A DNA stretch of 50,232 bases from Mucilaginibacter sp. (lineage in GTDB: Bacteria > Bacteroidota > Bacteroidia > Sphingobacteriales > Sphingobacteriaceae): the NCBI GenBank assembly GCA_028288085.1, contig JAQBOK010000007.1:1-50232 (forward strand), given 5' to 3'. This document shows, piece by piece, positions 9,869 through 19,730 of this stretch. Each line of letters opens with the position of its first letter. The stretch's first letter is position 1. Below the pieces are notes generated by a model. The model was not told the DNA's origin, ran no database searches, and was given only the letters and a program-made list of their open reading frames with translations. The position numbers and the translations under genes are program-made.

Positions 9869-12280
9869 CTATTCACTCCTCAAACTCTTAACCGGGTTTG
9901 CAATGGCCGCTTTTATTGACTGAAAGCTTATTGTAATAAAAGCGATAAACAATGCGATGCCACCCGCAATTACAAACACCCACCAATTGATATCAATGCG
10001 ATAGGCAAAATCTTGCAACCATTTATGCATGGCAAACCAGGTGATGGGAAACGAAACTACTATCGCAATCAAAACCAACTTTAAAAACTCAACTGAAAGC
10101 ATGCCGGTTATGGTTCCAGATGAAGCTCCCAATACCTTGCGTATCCCAATCTCTTTAACACGCAGCTTGATCATAAATGCAGCAAGGCCGAATAATCCCA
10201 AACTGGCAATGATTACAGCAACAACGGCAAATGAAGTAAATATTTGGCCGGTGCGTTGTTCAGACGCATATAGTGATGCAAACTGCTCATCAACAAAATA
10301 GTAGCTAAAAGGGCCGTCAGCCCTATAATCGTCCCATTGCTTCCTGATATCGTGCAATAAGGCACTTGCGTTAGCAGGTTTTATTTTTAAGATGATAGCG
10401 CCATGTCTATGAACAGGCAGCATCATCAGAGGTGCAACTTTTTGTTTAGCCGAAGTATAATTAAAATCTTTCACAACACCGACAACCGTAAATGCCCTTC
10501 TTCCTGACCTTACTATAGTTTTCCCGATCGGGTCGATGTTCTCCCAACCTAGCTCGCGTACGGCCGCCTGGTTAATAATTACTGAAGATGAGTCACCAGG
10601 AAAATCAGGCGAAACATTCCGTCCTTTAGCTAAACTAATGCCCAATGTTGGCAGGTAAGTACCATCAATCTGATAAATATTAGCATGTATCTCATTCTTA
10701 TTCTCATCACCGGTGTGCTCCTGTGGATAAATTTGCGTTCCGCCCATATTCCCATTTCCGGGGATATTTGTAGAAACAGAAGCGTTAACAACCCTGTTAT
10801 CACGAAGTAATTGTTGCTTAAATGCATATTCATTATTACCAAGAGCATAAGTGTCATTCAGCACCAGTAGCTGATCTTTATCGTATCCCAACTTTTTATT
10901 CTGCATAAAATGCAATTGCTGATAAACGATAAATGTGGAAATAATAAGCGCTGTAGATACCGTGAACTGGAATATGACCAGGCTGCTTTGCAGTATATTC
11001 CTTTTTGCCGGCTGGGAACCAGAGCTGCCTTTTAAAACATTTAATATTTTGAAGGATGAAAGGAAAAATGCAGGATAAATACCTGCACATAAACCTATGA
11101 ACAATGTTAAAAATAGCTCAATTAATATAGCTCTGTAGTTTAGAAAGAAACCGATAGTTATATGCTTGCCCGCCAGGTCATTAAAATAAGGCAATAGCAG
11201 GTAAACTATTCCCAAAGCAAATAACATGGAAAAGCTGGTAAGCATAACCGATTCGGTGAGAAATTGGGCTATCAGCCAGCTTTTTACAGTACCCATTACC
11301 TTGCGTATGCCTACCTCTTTTGATCGTTTGGCCGAGCTGGCTGTTGACAGGTTGGTAAAATTGATACAGGCCAGTAAAAGAATAAAAAAAGCCAATACAC
11401 CGAATATATAAACATAGTGAATATCACCATTTGCCTCTATATCATATTTTGTGGCAGAATGCAGATGGATATCAGTAATGGGTATCAGGTAAAACTTAAA
11501 GGTATTTACCGCTTTTTGCGCTTCGGCAATGCTTACACCCATATCATGTTGAACTTCGGGAACTACATACTTTGCTACCAGCTGAGGGAACTGCGCCTCG
11601 AGCCTCTTAGGATCGGCATTTTTATCCAGTAACAGATAAGTATAATATCCCACATTGCTCCATGTTTGTTGCTGTTGCGGAAAAGTTGACATACTAATAA
11701 ATGCATCATAATGAAAATGAGAATTATCAGGTATATTATTAATAACGCCGGTAACTTTCATCAGGTCATTATTTACCTTTATGGTTTCACCAACAGCTGA
11801 TTCGCTGCCAAAATACTTTTTTGCCAGTTCACTTGTAATAACAATACTGCGTGGTTCTGTTAAAGCCTTTTTATTATCACCATGTATAAGAGGTATTGAA
11901 AATAGCTGCAAAAAATTTGAATCAGCAACTGCTATTTTCTGTTCCTTAAATTGCCTGTCCCGGTAACTGACAAGCATAGGCCGGTTAGTTAAGCGTGTTG
12001 AAGCCAGTATTTGAGGATAGGTATCTTTCATACCCTTGCCAACAGCAATATCTACCATTGGAAAATCGGTTATGCTACCGTTTCCTAATGTAGTAATGCC
12101 GACACGATATAGTTGCTTTGAGTTTATTGAATAAGTATCATAAGTAAGTTCTGAATAAAGATATGCGGTAATGAACATACAGCATGCAATCCCCACTGCC
12201 AGACCAAAAATATTTAAAAAGGAAAAAACCTTGTTTTTAATCAAGTTTCTCCAGGCAGTTTTGATGTAATTTCTAATCAT
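9869..12280 (-). CDS. FtsX/MacB-type ABC permease 10
   Basis: An 803-residue double-MacB permease. The cytoplasmic motif KEVGIRKVMG is at about 321 and KEIGIRKVLGASS at 709. The second periplasmic half has the family motif VVGVVKDFNYTSAKQ. Its closest relative in the array looks like permease 8 (both have LVLND/LIVAD-type text, then ELLR, then NASVSTNIP/NASISTSLP), so these two may descend from one duplication. It starts 83 bases downstream of the DUF4097 pair, so it probably belongs to the same transcript. Confidence 0.9.
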   Translation of the reverse strand: MIRNYIKTAWRNLIKNKVFSFLNIFGLAVGIACCMFITAYLYSELTYDTYSINSKQLYRVGITTLGNGSITDFPMVDIAVGKGMKDTYPQILASTRLTNRPMLVSYRDRQFKEQKIAVADSNFLQLFSIPLIHGDNKKALTEPRSIVITSELAKKYFGSESAVGETIKVNNDLMKVTGVINNIPDNSHFHYDAFISMSTFPQQQQTWSNVGYYTYLLLDKNADPKRLEAQFPQLVAKYVVPEVQHDMGVSIAEAQKAVNTFKFYLIPITDIHLHSATKYDIEANGDIHYVYIFGVLAFFILLLACINFTNLSTASSAKRSKEVGIRKVMGTVKSWLIAQFLTESVMLTSFSMLFALGIVYLLLPYFNDLAGKHITIGFFLNYRAILIELFLTLFIGLCAGIYPAFFLSSFKILNVLKGSSGSQPAKRNILQSSLVIFQFTVSTALIISTFIVYQQLHFMQNKKLGYDKDQLLVLNDTYALGNNEYAFKQQLLRDNRVVNASVSTNIPGNGNMGGTQIYPQEHTGDENKNEIHANIYQIDGTYLPTLGISLAKGRNVSPDFPGDSSSVIINQAAVRELGWENIDPIGKTIVRSGRRAFTVVGVVKDFNYTSAKQKVAPLMMLPVHRHGAIILKIKPANASALLHDIRKQWDDYRADGPFSYYFVDEQFASLYASEQRTGQIFTSFAVVAVIIASLGLFGLAAFMIKLRVKEIGIRKVLGASSGTITGMLSVEFLKLVLIAIVVSFPITWFAMHKWLQDFAYRIDINWWVFVIAGGIALFIAFITISFQSIKAAIANPVKSLRSE

Positions 12281-12363
12281 GCGCGCTGAATTATAATTCT
12301 AAAAAGTAAACTGTAACCTCTTCTAACATTTTGTCTTAGCCAAATTTGGGCTCCCTCTTTAGC

Positions 12364-13392
12364 TTAGTTTAAAGATAATGTGATTCTGCCGCCACCGTTT
12401 ACATTCACAGGGATACCGCCGCCGTTTAATTTCCCCTCAATCCTGTCTTTCTCTTTGGTACCGCTAAAACTACTGCCTAAATCAGCACTTACCTTATCGC
12501 CATGCAGGTTTAGGTCGGCCCCTTGCTTTGATGGCAATTGCAGATCTACATGGCCACCGCTTACTTCAATTTTTACATATTTCCCAAGCTGATTTAATTG
12601 TACGTGTATACTACCGCCGCTGGTATAAGTATCCAGACTGCAGGCAAGTTCGGTAAGGTTAATATTGCCGCCCGATGTGCCGGTGTGCAGTTCGCCTTTT
12701 ATATTACTGGCCTGGATGCTGCCCCCGCTGGTAGATGCATCTATTTTTCCGTTCAGGTGCTCCAAGTGAACTGAACCGCCAGAAGTGCCCAATTTTATTG
12801 TTCCCGCACAGTCACTCGCATGAATACTGCCACCGCTGGTTTCCAGATCGATATTTTCTTTGGAATTAGAAACCGTGATACTTCCTCCTGACGTTCTCCC
12901 GTGTATATTTCCGGTTAATTGATCAATATGTAAGCTGCCTCCGCTGGTGCTAAATCTTTCTTCGCCTTTCAAATTATCCAGCCGGATACTTCCACCACTG
13001 GTTTCAAGGTTCGTTGCAACATCCTGAGGTACATAAACTTTAAAAGCAATGTTCAGAGATCTTCTCCAGTCCCAGTCACCATGATGTTTGTTTTTCGCTA
13101 CTGCATGTAATTCGTGACCACTTACTGATATATCCAGTGTGTAATCTTCATCCAGGCGTTTTTTTATTTCCTCGTTTGACGGGGTAGACCCATTATTGCC
13201 GGTGATATAAACTTCAACCCGTGCTTGCTGGCCGGTAGCACCGCTAACAGTAATACTGCCGCCTGATGTACTTACAAATACATTCTTAATGGCATCGTTT
13301 GACAGCGATTTGGTAAGATAAGGTGTTTTGTCCTGTGCCAGCGCGACAACACTCTGGCAGGTTACAATGAATAAGGTTATATAAGTTTTCAT
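12364..13392 (-). CDS. Exported DUF4097 beta-solenoid protein A
   Basis: This 342-residue protein has a signal peptide ending at VALAQ (residue 20). Residues 131-274 are eight uninterrupted 18-residue repeats, nearly all starting TSGGS with alternating hydrophobic positions, as expected for coils of a beta-solenoid. One extra TSGGS copy stands at 42. The C-terminal part (NGGGIPVNVNGGGRITLSLN) repeats the theme less strictly. The family (DUF4097 / GIN-type head) is exported and of unknown role. It lies 39 bases after its paralogue B inside the permease array, so a periplasmic or surface role linked to the transporter is likely but unproven. No enzymatic residues are seen. Confidence 0.85.
   Translation of the reverse strand: MKTYITLFIVTCQSVVALAQDKTPYLTKSLSNDAIKNVFVSTSGGSITVSGATGQQARVEVYITGNNGSTPSNEEIKKRLDEDYTLDISVSGHELHAVAKNKHHGDWDWRRSLNIAFKVYVPQDVATNLETSGGSIRLDNLKGEERFSTSGGSLHIDQLTGNIHGRTSGGSITVSNSKENIDLETSGGSIHASDCAGTIKLGTSGGSVHLEHLNGKIDASTSGGSIQASNIKGELHTGTSGGNINLTELACSLDTYTSGGSIHVQLNQLGKYVKIEVSGGHVDLQLPSKQGADLNLHGDKVSADLGSSFSGTKEKDRIEGKLNGGGIPVNVNGGGRITLSLN
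12571..13002 (-). repeat. Eight 54-bp coding repeats (TSGGS type)
   Basis: The DNA for residues 131-274 of DUF4097 protein A. Each repeat is exactly 18 codons. Position five is Ser in all but one copy (TSGGN in the seventh). Confidence 0.85.
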
Positions 13393-13431
13393 GATCTTAT
13401 TGTTTGGTTTATATTGGTTTTGATTGAGTAG

Positions 13432-14472
13432 TTAATTGAATTTCACATCTATATTACCGCTTGATGCATTTGCATTAACAGGGATGCCACCACCATTTAC
13501 GGTACCTTTTATATGGTCTTTATCCCATTCACCACTAAAGCCGCTTATCTTCCATGGATGCTGATTTACCCTATCGGCTTTTAAATTCAAATCAAGGCCT
13601 TGTTTTAATGGTAATTCCAGGTCAATATTTCCTGAGTTGGCATCCAGTTTAAGGTATTTACCTACATGTTTCATTTGTGCGTGTAAACTACCGGCGCTGG
13701 TATTGGCATCCAGGCTGCAATTCATCTCCTTCAAATCAATACCGCCACCTGATGTACCGGTAATCAATTCACCCTCAATATTACTTCCTTCTACCCCACC
13801 ACCACTGGTGTGAGCATTAATAGTTCCTTTTAAGTTTTCAAGGTGTAATCCGCCACCTGATGTTTCCAGCCTGATCTTTCCAATACAATTTTCTGCAATG
13901 ATGCCGCCGCCGCTGGTTTCAAGGTTGATATTGTCACCTGAGTTTGAAACCTTAATACCGCCTCCTGAAGTGTTGCCATGAATTATTCCGGTAAGCTTAT
14001 CAATTTCTAACCCGCCACCACTGGTTGTAAAATTCTCACTTCCCTTTAAATTATCAAGGCTTATTCCACCTCCACTGGTTGTCAGATCGGTATTTGATTG
14101 TTGAGGAACATATATTTTGAAAGAAATGCTTAATCCATTTCTCCAATTATTCATATTGTGCTTGTTCTTAGCAATCGCCCGCAGTTCGTGACCATTAACC
14201 GTAATGTTCAATTCGTAATCTTCATCAAGGCGTTTTTTTATCTCCCCCTTTGACAGTTCACGATTATTATTTCCTTTTATATAAACTTCAACCCTTGGCT
14301 GCTGACCGCTTCTGCCGCTAACTAATATGCCTCCTGCCGAGGTATTAACAACAACGCTGTTGATCGCATCATTTGCTAAAGATTTAGTGAGATATGGCAT
14401 TTTGTCTCCATCCTGGGCTAATGACACAACCGTTTGAAAGCCAAGAAAAAGCAATAAAATAAAAGTTTTCAT
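13432..14472 (-). CDS. Exported DUF4097 beta-solenoid protein B
   Basis: This 346-residue paralogue of protein A has the same N-terminal plan (signal peptide to VSLAQ, then MPYLTKSLANDAI) and the same conserved EIKKRLDEDYELNI segment before the repeats. Residues 132-275 hold eight 18-residue repeats that start TSGGG, the last being TSAGS. The C-terminal sheet ends NANASSGNIDVKFN. Protein A uses TSGGS where this one uses TSGGG, almost without exception. It is the first gene of the pair, 164 bases downstream of permease 9. Confidence 0.85.
   Translation of the reverse strand: MKTFILLLFLGFQTVVSLAQDGDKMPYLTKSLANDAINSVVVNTSAGGILVSGRSGQQPRVEVYIKGNNNRELSKGEIKKRLDEDYELNITVNGHELRAIAKNKHNMNNWRNGLSISFKIYVPQQSNTDLTTSGGGISLDNLKGSENFTTSGGGLEIDKLTGIIHGNTSGGGIKVSNSGDNINLETSGGGIIAENCIGKIRLETSGGGLHLENLKGTINAHTSGGGVEGSNIEGELITGTSGGGIDLKEMNCSLDANTSAGSLHAQMKHVGKYLKLDANSGNIDLELPLKQGLDLNLKADRVNQHPWKISGFSGEWDKDHIKGTVNGGGIPVNANASSGNIDVKFN
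13648..14079 (-). repeat. Eight 54-bp coding repeats (TSGGG type)
   Basis: The DNA for residues 132-275 of DUF4097 protein B, in phase with the repeats of protein A. Seven of eight copies start TSGGG. Confidence 0.85.
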
Positions 14473-14636
14473 AATTTTTGATTTTGTTTACCTAATAGAC
14501 TTCAATTTAAATGGATACGTTGCATCGGAGTTGATATTTATTTAATTGCCTGAAGCCGCTCACAGGTTCAAGTGATTAAATGAGTACTTACTTAACTATT
14601 TAATCTATCCAACCTAATCAACCCAAACAATCTGTA

Positions 14637-17036
14637 TCACTCGCTTCTCAAACTTTTAACCGGGTTTGCAATTGCCGCTTTAACTGATTGAAAGCTGATA
14701 GTTATAAGCGCTATTAATACTGATGTAAAAGCAACTATTGCAAATATCACCCAGGTAATATCAATACGATAGGCGAAGTCTGATAGCCATGTATGTATAG
14801 CATACCATGCCAGCGGCCATGCAATAATATTGGCTATAAAAACCAGTTTCAGGAAGTTCCCTGAAAGTAAGAGCACAATTCTTTGTACCGATGCACCCAG
14901 TACCTTTCTTACTCCTATTTCCTTTACCCGTTTTTCAGCTGAATGGGAAGCCAGTCCAAACAACCCTAAACACGATATAAAAATGGCCAGTCCGGCCAGT
15001 ATGCCTACGATCTGGCTCACCTGGTTATCTGCTTTATAAACCTCGTTAAAATGATCATCCAGAAATTGATATTCAAAAGGATAATCCGGATAAATACTGT
15101 CCCACTTTGATTTAATAAAGGCTATTGCCGCGGCAGGATTACCGCCATTGATCTTAACTGACACATCCCTGAAACCCCAATGGAGTGCACTTATCATAAA
15201 CATCGGCTCAATTTTATACTGCAATGAATTAAAATTGAAGTTTTTGGCAACCCCTGTAATTGTTCCCAGTGAATCAAACCCAAACTGTTGTCCTATTAGT
15301 GATGATACAGGTGCTTTGGGATGGTCTTTTAATAATTCTTTGGCCAATGCCTCATTAACGATGTATTGCCTGCCATCCTGAGTTTTTTCACTTGAAAAGT
15401 TTTTACCGGCGGCCAATTTAATTTTATACAGATCAAGATAATTATTATCAACCACTAAAACTGTTGTGCCTAATTGTTGTTTTGGCCCATTTGCCGGTTT
15501 AAATGTCACCCCGGTTTGATCCAAATGGCTTCCTAAAATATCCTGGGAAGCCGTTACACCCGAAATCATTGTATTACCCGATAATTCTTTTTTCAGCAGA
15601 TCATATTTCTTGGTAGTAACCCCATCCAGTGGTATATTCACAATCTGATCGCGGTTGTAGCCTGGATCTTGTTTTTGCATAAACCTTAATTGTTTCAATA
15701 CAAATACAGTAGCTATCATCAGGAAAATAGCACTGGCAAATTGTGTAACAACCAATATATTCCTTAATAAGCTTTTATTTTTGCCAACCTGAACCGAACC
15801 TTTCAAAACCTTTACCGGTTGAAAAGAAGATAAATAAATGGCCGGATAAATACCCGAAATTAAACCTATCAGCACTGTACCGCCAAACACTGTAACTAAC
15901 ATGCTCACGCTGCTGAACATATTAAATGTAATTTCTCTCTCGCTCAAACTATTAATGTATGGTAACACCAGCTCAACCAGCGCTATAGCAAATATTAATG
16001 CGATAAAAGAGATCAGAACAGTTTCAGCAAGAAATTGAATAGCCAGTTGAAAACGATGCGCCCCTATAGATTTGCGGACGCCAACCTCCTTAGCACGTTC
16101 TGCCGAGCGTGCAGTAGAAAGATTAATGAAATTAACGCAGGCAATTATTAATACTATGAGCGCAATAATTGCAAAAAGATTGGTTGACTTTTTATCGAAT
16201 TTTTGATAATTAACATAATCGAGCCCAATATCGGCGGAGTTGGAGTGTACATCCTTTAAGGGCAAAACAAATAGCTTTACATATTTCGGCCCATCAGGCC
16301 CCATATGTTTTTTTACAAAGGCGGGAAACTTCTTCTCTAATGCCGCCGGGTTTGTGCCCGGCGCAAGTTCCATATAGGTATTAAGCCAGTTACCACCCCA
16401 GTTTTTAAACATCCAGGGCTTAAATATGCTGCTAAATGAGAACAAACCATCAAACTGGAGCTGTGAGTTTTTTGGCACATCGGCAAGTATGCCGGTTACT
16501 GCAAAAGTAGTTGTATCATCTCCATAGTGTGTTATCACCCTACCTATCGGATCAGCATTGCCAAATAATTTTTTGGCAGTTGCCTCTGTAAGCATCGCTG
16601 TATGAGGTTTTAATAAAGCGGTTTGCCTGTCGCCGCGTATAACTTTAAAATCAAATATTTTTAAGAATGTGGAGTCAACAGCAAGCATTTGCGGTAGAAA
16701 TACTCTTTTTTCACCATTTGTAAGCTGATATTTTTCGTTCCATTTTACACGCGTAAAATTTATTATTTCGGGCAAATCCAATTTCAGAGCCGGCCCCATC
16801 GGGAACATGGATAATGCTACCTTTTGAGTTGCACCTTGCTGACCTACAGTTTGTACCTCATTTAACCGGTAAATGTTTTTAGTATGAAAATTATCGAAAC
16901 TCTTTTCATAGGCTACAAACATCATGATAACCATAAATGCAGCCATGCCGACAGCAAGACCGATAATATTGATGGTGGAAAAAATTTTGTTTTTCCAGAT
17001 ATTACGCCAAGCGACTTTGAAATAGTTTTTTATCAT
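14637..17036 (-). CDS. FtsX/MacB-type ABC permease 9
   Basis: A 799-residue double-MacB permease. The N-terminus MIKNYFKVAWRNIWKNKIFS leads into helix 1 (about 20-42). The first coupling motif KEVGVRKSIGAH has Ser where the others have Val, Leu or Ile-Met; the second, KEIGVRKVLGAS, is at 705. It resembles permease 2 in the first periplasmic domain (FHTK, then APMGP or FPMGP). An 82-base gap separates it from permease 8. Confidence 0.9.
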   Translation of the reverse strand: MIKNYFKVAWRNIWKNKIFSTINIIGLAVGMAAFMVIMMFVAYEKSFDNFHTKNIYRLNEVQTVGQQGATQKVALSMFPMGPALKLDLPEIINFTRVKWNEKYQLTNGEKRVFLPQMLAVDSTFLKIFDFKVIRGDRQTALLKPHTAMLTEATAKKLFGNADPIGRVITHYGDDTTTFAVTGILADVPKNSQLQFDGLFSFSSIFKPWMFKNWGGNWLNTYMELAPGTNPAALEKKFPAFVKKHMGPDGPKYVKLFVLPLKDVHSNSADIGLDYVNYQKFDKKSTNLFAIIALIVLIIACVNFINLSTARSAERAKEVGVRKSIGAHRFQLAIQFLAETVLISFIALIFAIALVELVLPYINSLSEREITFNMFSSVSMLVTVFGGTVLIGLISGIYPAIYLSSFQPVKVLKGSVQVGKNKSLLRNILVVTQFASAIFLMIATVFVLKQLRFMQKQDPGYNRDQIVNIPLDGVTTKKYDLLKKELSGNTMISGVTASQDILGSHLDQTGVTFKPANGPKQQLGTTVLVVDNNYLDLYKIKLAAGKNFSSEKTQDGRQYIVNEALAKELLKDHPKAPVSSLIGQQFGFDSLGTITGVAKNFNFNSLQYKIEPMFMISALHWGFRDVSVKINGGNPAAAIAFIKSKWDSIYPDYPFEYQFLDDHFNEVYKADNQVSQIVGILAGLAIFISCLGLFGLASHSAEKRVKEIGVRKVLGASVQRIVLLLSGNFLKLVFIANIIAWPLAWYAIHTWLSDFAYRIDITWVIFAIVAFTSVLIALITISFQSVKAAIANPVKSLRSE

Positions 17037-17118
17037 GATGTTTTAAAATTTAAATCTAATTTATAGATGCTAAGTTTTTTAATATATAGCTTTACAATTT
17101 TTCAACTTGCCAACAAAA

Positions 17119-19596
17119 TCATTCACTCCTTAAACTTTTAACAGGGTTCATTAAAGCAGCCTTAATAGACTGGAAACTAACTGTAGCAAAAGCAATGATC
17201 AACGTTATTGCGCCGGCTAATGCAAATATCCACCAGTTTATAGTGGTTGGGTAAGCAAAATCCTGAAGCCACTTATTCATTGCATACCACGCTATCGGAA
17301 ACGCGATCACTGAAGCAACAATCACCAGTTTCAAAAAATCCTTTGAAAGCATGGAAACTACATTTTGCACCGATGCACCCAGTACCTTGCGTATGCCTAT
17401 CTCCTTTGTACGGCGTTCGGCGGTGTACATCGCCAGGCCAAGTAATCCCAAACAAGCCACCGTGATGGACAGAAAAGTAAACACACTAAATACTTTTCCA
17501 ATAGTTTGATCTGTGCGATAAAGTGCATCGAACTCCTCATCCATAAAACTATATTCAAAAGGATTGTCAGGCATAAATGCCTTCCACTTGTTTTGTATGC
17601 TGCTAATTGCCTTATTATAATCCCCCGGCTTAATTCTTACCGCTATATAAGATGTATTATTATGATAGGTTCCTGAAGTGGTATAGAACAAGGCAAACGG
17701 CATAACCGTGCTGTGCAATGATTCGGTGTTAAAGTCCTTAACTACTCCCACCACCTTAAATTTCGCATCATTTCCACCTGGATAGGTAATTATTTTGCCA
17801 ATAGGATCGCTCCATCCTATCTGTTTTACAGCAGTTTCATTTAATATTACAGATGCCGAGTCGGTAAACCCTTTCGAGAAATTCCGTCCATTTAGCATTT
17901 GTAATTTTAATGTGGGCACAAATGCTTCATCTACAATAAAAGATGAAAGTTGGATATCCTTCCCTGCTGCATTAACATTATCCGCAGTTGGTTCTGGAAT
18001 GTAACTATCAGTAAAAGAGTTTTGAGTAGGTAAACTGGTTGATATGCTGGCGTTGGCTACTTCAGGCAAACGCAATAATTCCTGCCGGAAGCTTTCCTCA
18101 CTTTTATCGAGCCGGTTAGCATCAGCAACAATTAAAATATTCTCTTTAGTAAATCCGAGGTCCATTGATTGGGTATAAAGCAGTTGTTTATAAACTACTA
18201 TGGTGCACACAATCAGAACGGTTGAAACGGTGAACTGGAAAACTACCAGTGCATTACGGGTAAAAAAGCCGCTGCCCGAAGCCTTAAAATCTCCATTTCC
18301 CTTTAACACCGATGCGGGCTTAAATGAAGTAAGGAAAAACGCGGGGTAACTACCAGCAAGCAGTGCCGTTAATAAGATCAATACAAGCAAGCCTGCCCAA
18401 GTGGAAAGATTAAGGAAGGCCGCCAGGTTTAACGCCTTTGCCGATAACAGGTTAAAGGCGGGCAAACAAAGGGAAACAATAACAACTGCAATAATCGCAG
18501 CAAATAAAGTATATAGAAAAGCTTCGGCAATGAATTGGTAGATCAGCAGTTTACGTTCGGACCCCAATACCTTACGGATACCAATCTCTTTGGCTCTTTT
18601 TGCGGATTGTGCTGTAGCCAGGTTCATGAAATTAACACAAGCCAGCAATATGATAAACAAGGCTATTGCCGAAAAAATGTAAACATATTTTATATCACTT
18701 TGAGGAAAAAAACGGTTCCCGATATTTGCTGAATAAAGATGCACATCTGTTAATGGCTGAAGGCTCAGATCATATTTTCCGCCCTTTTTTATAAATTCAT
18801 CAAAAGGCTGACCAATGCGTTTGAAAGCGGTTGCGGCTTGTTGCCTGATTATAGCCGGGAACTTGGCTTCTATACGTTGTAGTGTAGCAGCATCTGTTGC
18901 AACATTTTCTTTAAGTTTAATATACGTGCCCATTTGCAGCCAAACCCAGCTCCAGTTAAAATGCTTTACCGGCGGCATACCTACATTTGATTGTAATACA
19001 TCAAATTGCAGGGACGACTGCGATGGCAAATCTTTTAACACTGCAGTTACAGTAAATGGTGTTGAATATTCATCGAACACCAAATTTTTACCAATTGGAG
19101 AAACATCACCAAAGTATTTTTTGGCCGCCTTTTCTGTCAAAACAATCGAATTTGGCCCATTAAGGCAAGTCGCCTTATTACCTTCTAATAGCGGATAGTT
19201 GAAAAACTGTAAAAAATTAGAATCAACCGAAAGCAGGGCCTTCTCGGTCAATGAACTTTTTTGACCCTTATTAACAAAGTGAATGATCTCATCGCCCGGC
19301 TTAAAAATCCGTGTATAGCTTTCTATTTCAGGGATATTAGTAAGCAATGTTAAGCCAACCGGAGGCGGGGTGTGCCCTGCGGTAAATTCATCATTACCCA
19401 TTTTCTCATGAGTATTTACCCTGTATATCAAATTTGTATCTTTAAAAAAACGATCATAACTCAGTTCGTCTTTAACATACATGCCTATTAGCAACACACA
19501 AGCCAAACCAATAGCTAAACCGCTTATGTTTATGATACTGCTCAATTTATTGCGGATAAGGTTCCGCCAAGTAATCTTGATGTAATTTTTGAACAT
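17119..19596 (-). CDS. FtsX/MacB-type ABC permease 8 (head of the second unit)
   Basis: An 825-residue permease, the longest of the array; the extra length lies in the first periplasmic domain. Coupling motifs are KEIGIRKVLGSE (about 345) and KEIGIRKVLGAS at 731. A 286-base non-coding region precedes it and carries a copy of the array's enhancer-like dyad (19711-19729) and the TGGTAC...TTTTTAT element (19620-19635), 39 bases before the ATG. It is therefore probably the first gene of a second transcription unit that runs on to permease 11. Confidence 0.9.
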   Translation of the reverse strand: MFKNYIKITWRNLIRNKLSSIINISGLAIGLACVLLIGMYVKDELSYDRFFKDTNLIYRVNTHEKMGNDEFTAGHTPPPVGLTLLTNIPEIESYTRIFKPGDEIIHFVNKGQKSSLTEKALLSVDSNFLQFFNYPLLEGNKATCLNGPNSIVLTEKAAKKYFGDVSPIGKNLVFDEYSTPFTVTAVLKDLPSQSSLQFDVLQSNVGMPPVKHFNWSWVWLQMGTYIKLKENVATDAATLQRIEAKFPAIIRQQAATAFKRIGQPFDEFIKKGGKYDLSLQPLTDVHLYSANIGNRFFPQSDIKYVYIFSAIALFIILLACVNFMNLATAQSAKRAKEIGIRKVLGSERKLLIYQFIAEAFLYTLFAAIIAVVIVSLCLPAFNLLSAKALNLAAFLNLSTWAGLLVLILLTALLAGSYPAFFLTSFKPASVLKGNGDFKASGSGFFTRNALVVFQFTVSTVLIVCTIVVYKQLLYTQSMDLGFTKENILIVADANRLDKSEESFRQELLRLPEVANASISTSLPTQNSFTDSYIPEPTADNVNAAGKDIQLSSFIVDEAFVPTLKLQMLNGRNFSKGFTDSASVILNETAVKQIGWSDPIGKIITYPGGNDAKFKVVGVVKDFNTESLHSTVMPFALFYTTSGTYHNNTSYIAVRIKPGDYNKAISSIQNKWKAFMPDNPFEYSFMDEEFDALYRTDQTIGKVFSVFTFLSITVACLGLLGLAMYTAERRTKEIGIRKVLGASVQNVVSMLSKDFLKLVIVASVIAFPIAWYAMNKWLQDFAYPTTINWWIFALAGAITLIIAFATVSFQSIKAALMNPVKSLRSE

Positions 19597-19619
19597 AAAA
19601 CAAGGATTTATTCAAGTAC

Positions 19620-19635
19620 ATAAAAATCAGTACCA
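19620..19635 (-). promoter_or_regulatory. Sigma54-like promoter element of permease 8
   Basis: On the minus strand it reads TGGTACTGATTTTTAT. The -24 part TGG and the T-run match the shape of a sigma54 promoter and the element before the adaptor gene. The usual GC at -12 is TA here, as it is there. The T of TGG is 39 bases from the ATG and 76 bases from the dyad. Confidence 0.45.
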
Positions 19636-19710
19636 AACATATATAATACTGATTTACAAATAGTTACTAAATTATAACGACAAATTGATGTTCGTTTGCG
19701 TAACACCTGC

Positions 19711-19729
19711 TGTACGGTTATGATACAGT
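19711..19729. promoter_or_regulatory. Enhancer-like dyad, copy 2
   Basis: TGTACGGTTATGATACAGT is identical in all 19 bases, and in orientation, to 39954-39972. The core is TGTA-N9-TACA, here extended to CTGTA-N9-TACAG. It is centred about 120 bases before the ATG of permease 8. Confidence 0.65.
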
Positions 19730-19730
19730 T

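Noticed and set aside
12571..14079. CRISPR-like or satellite repeats
   Set aside because: The 54-bp period is coding, in frame, without spacers, and encodes beta-solenoid coils.
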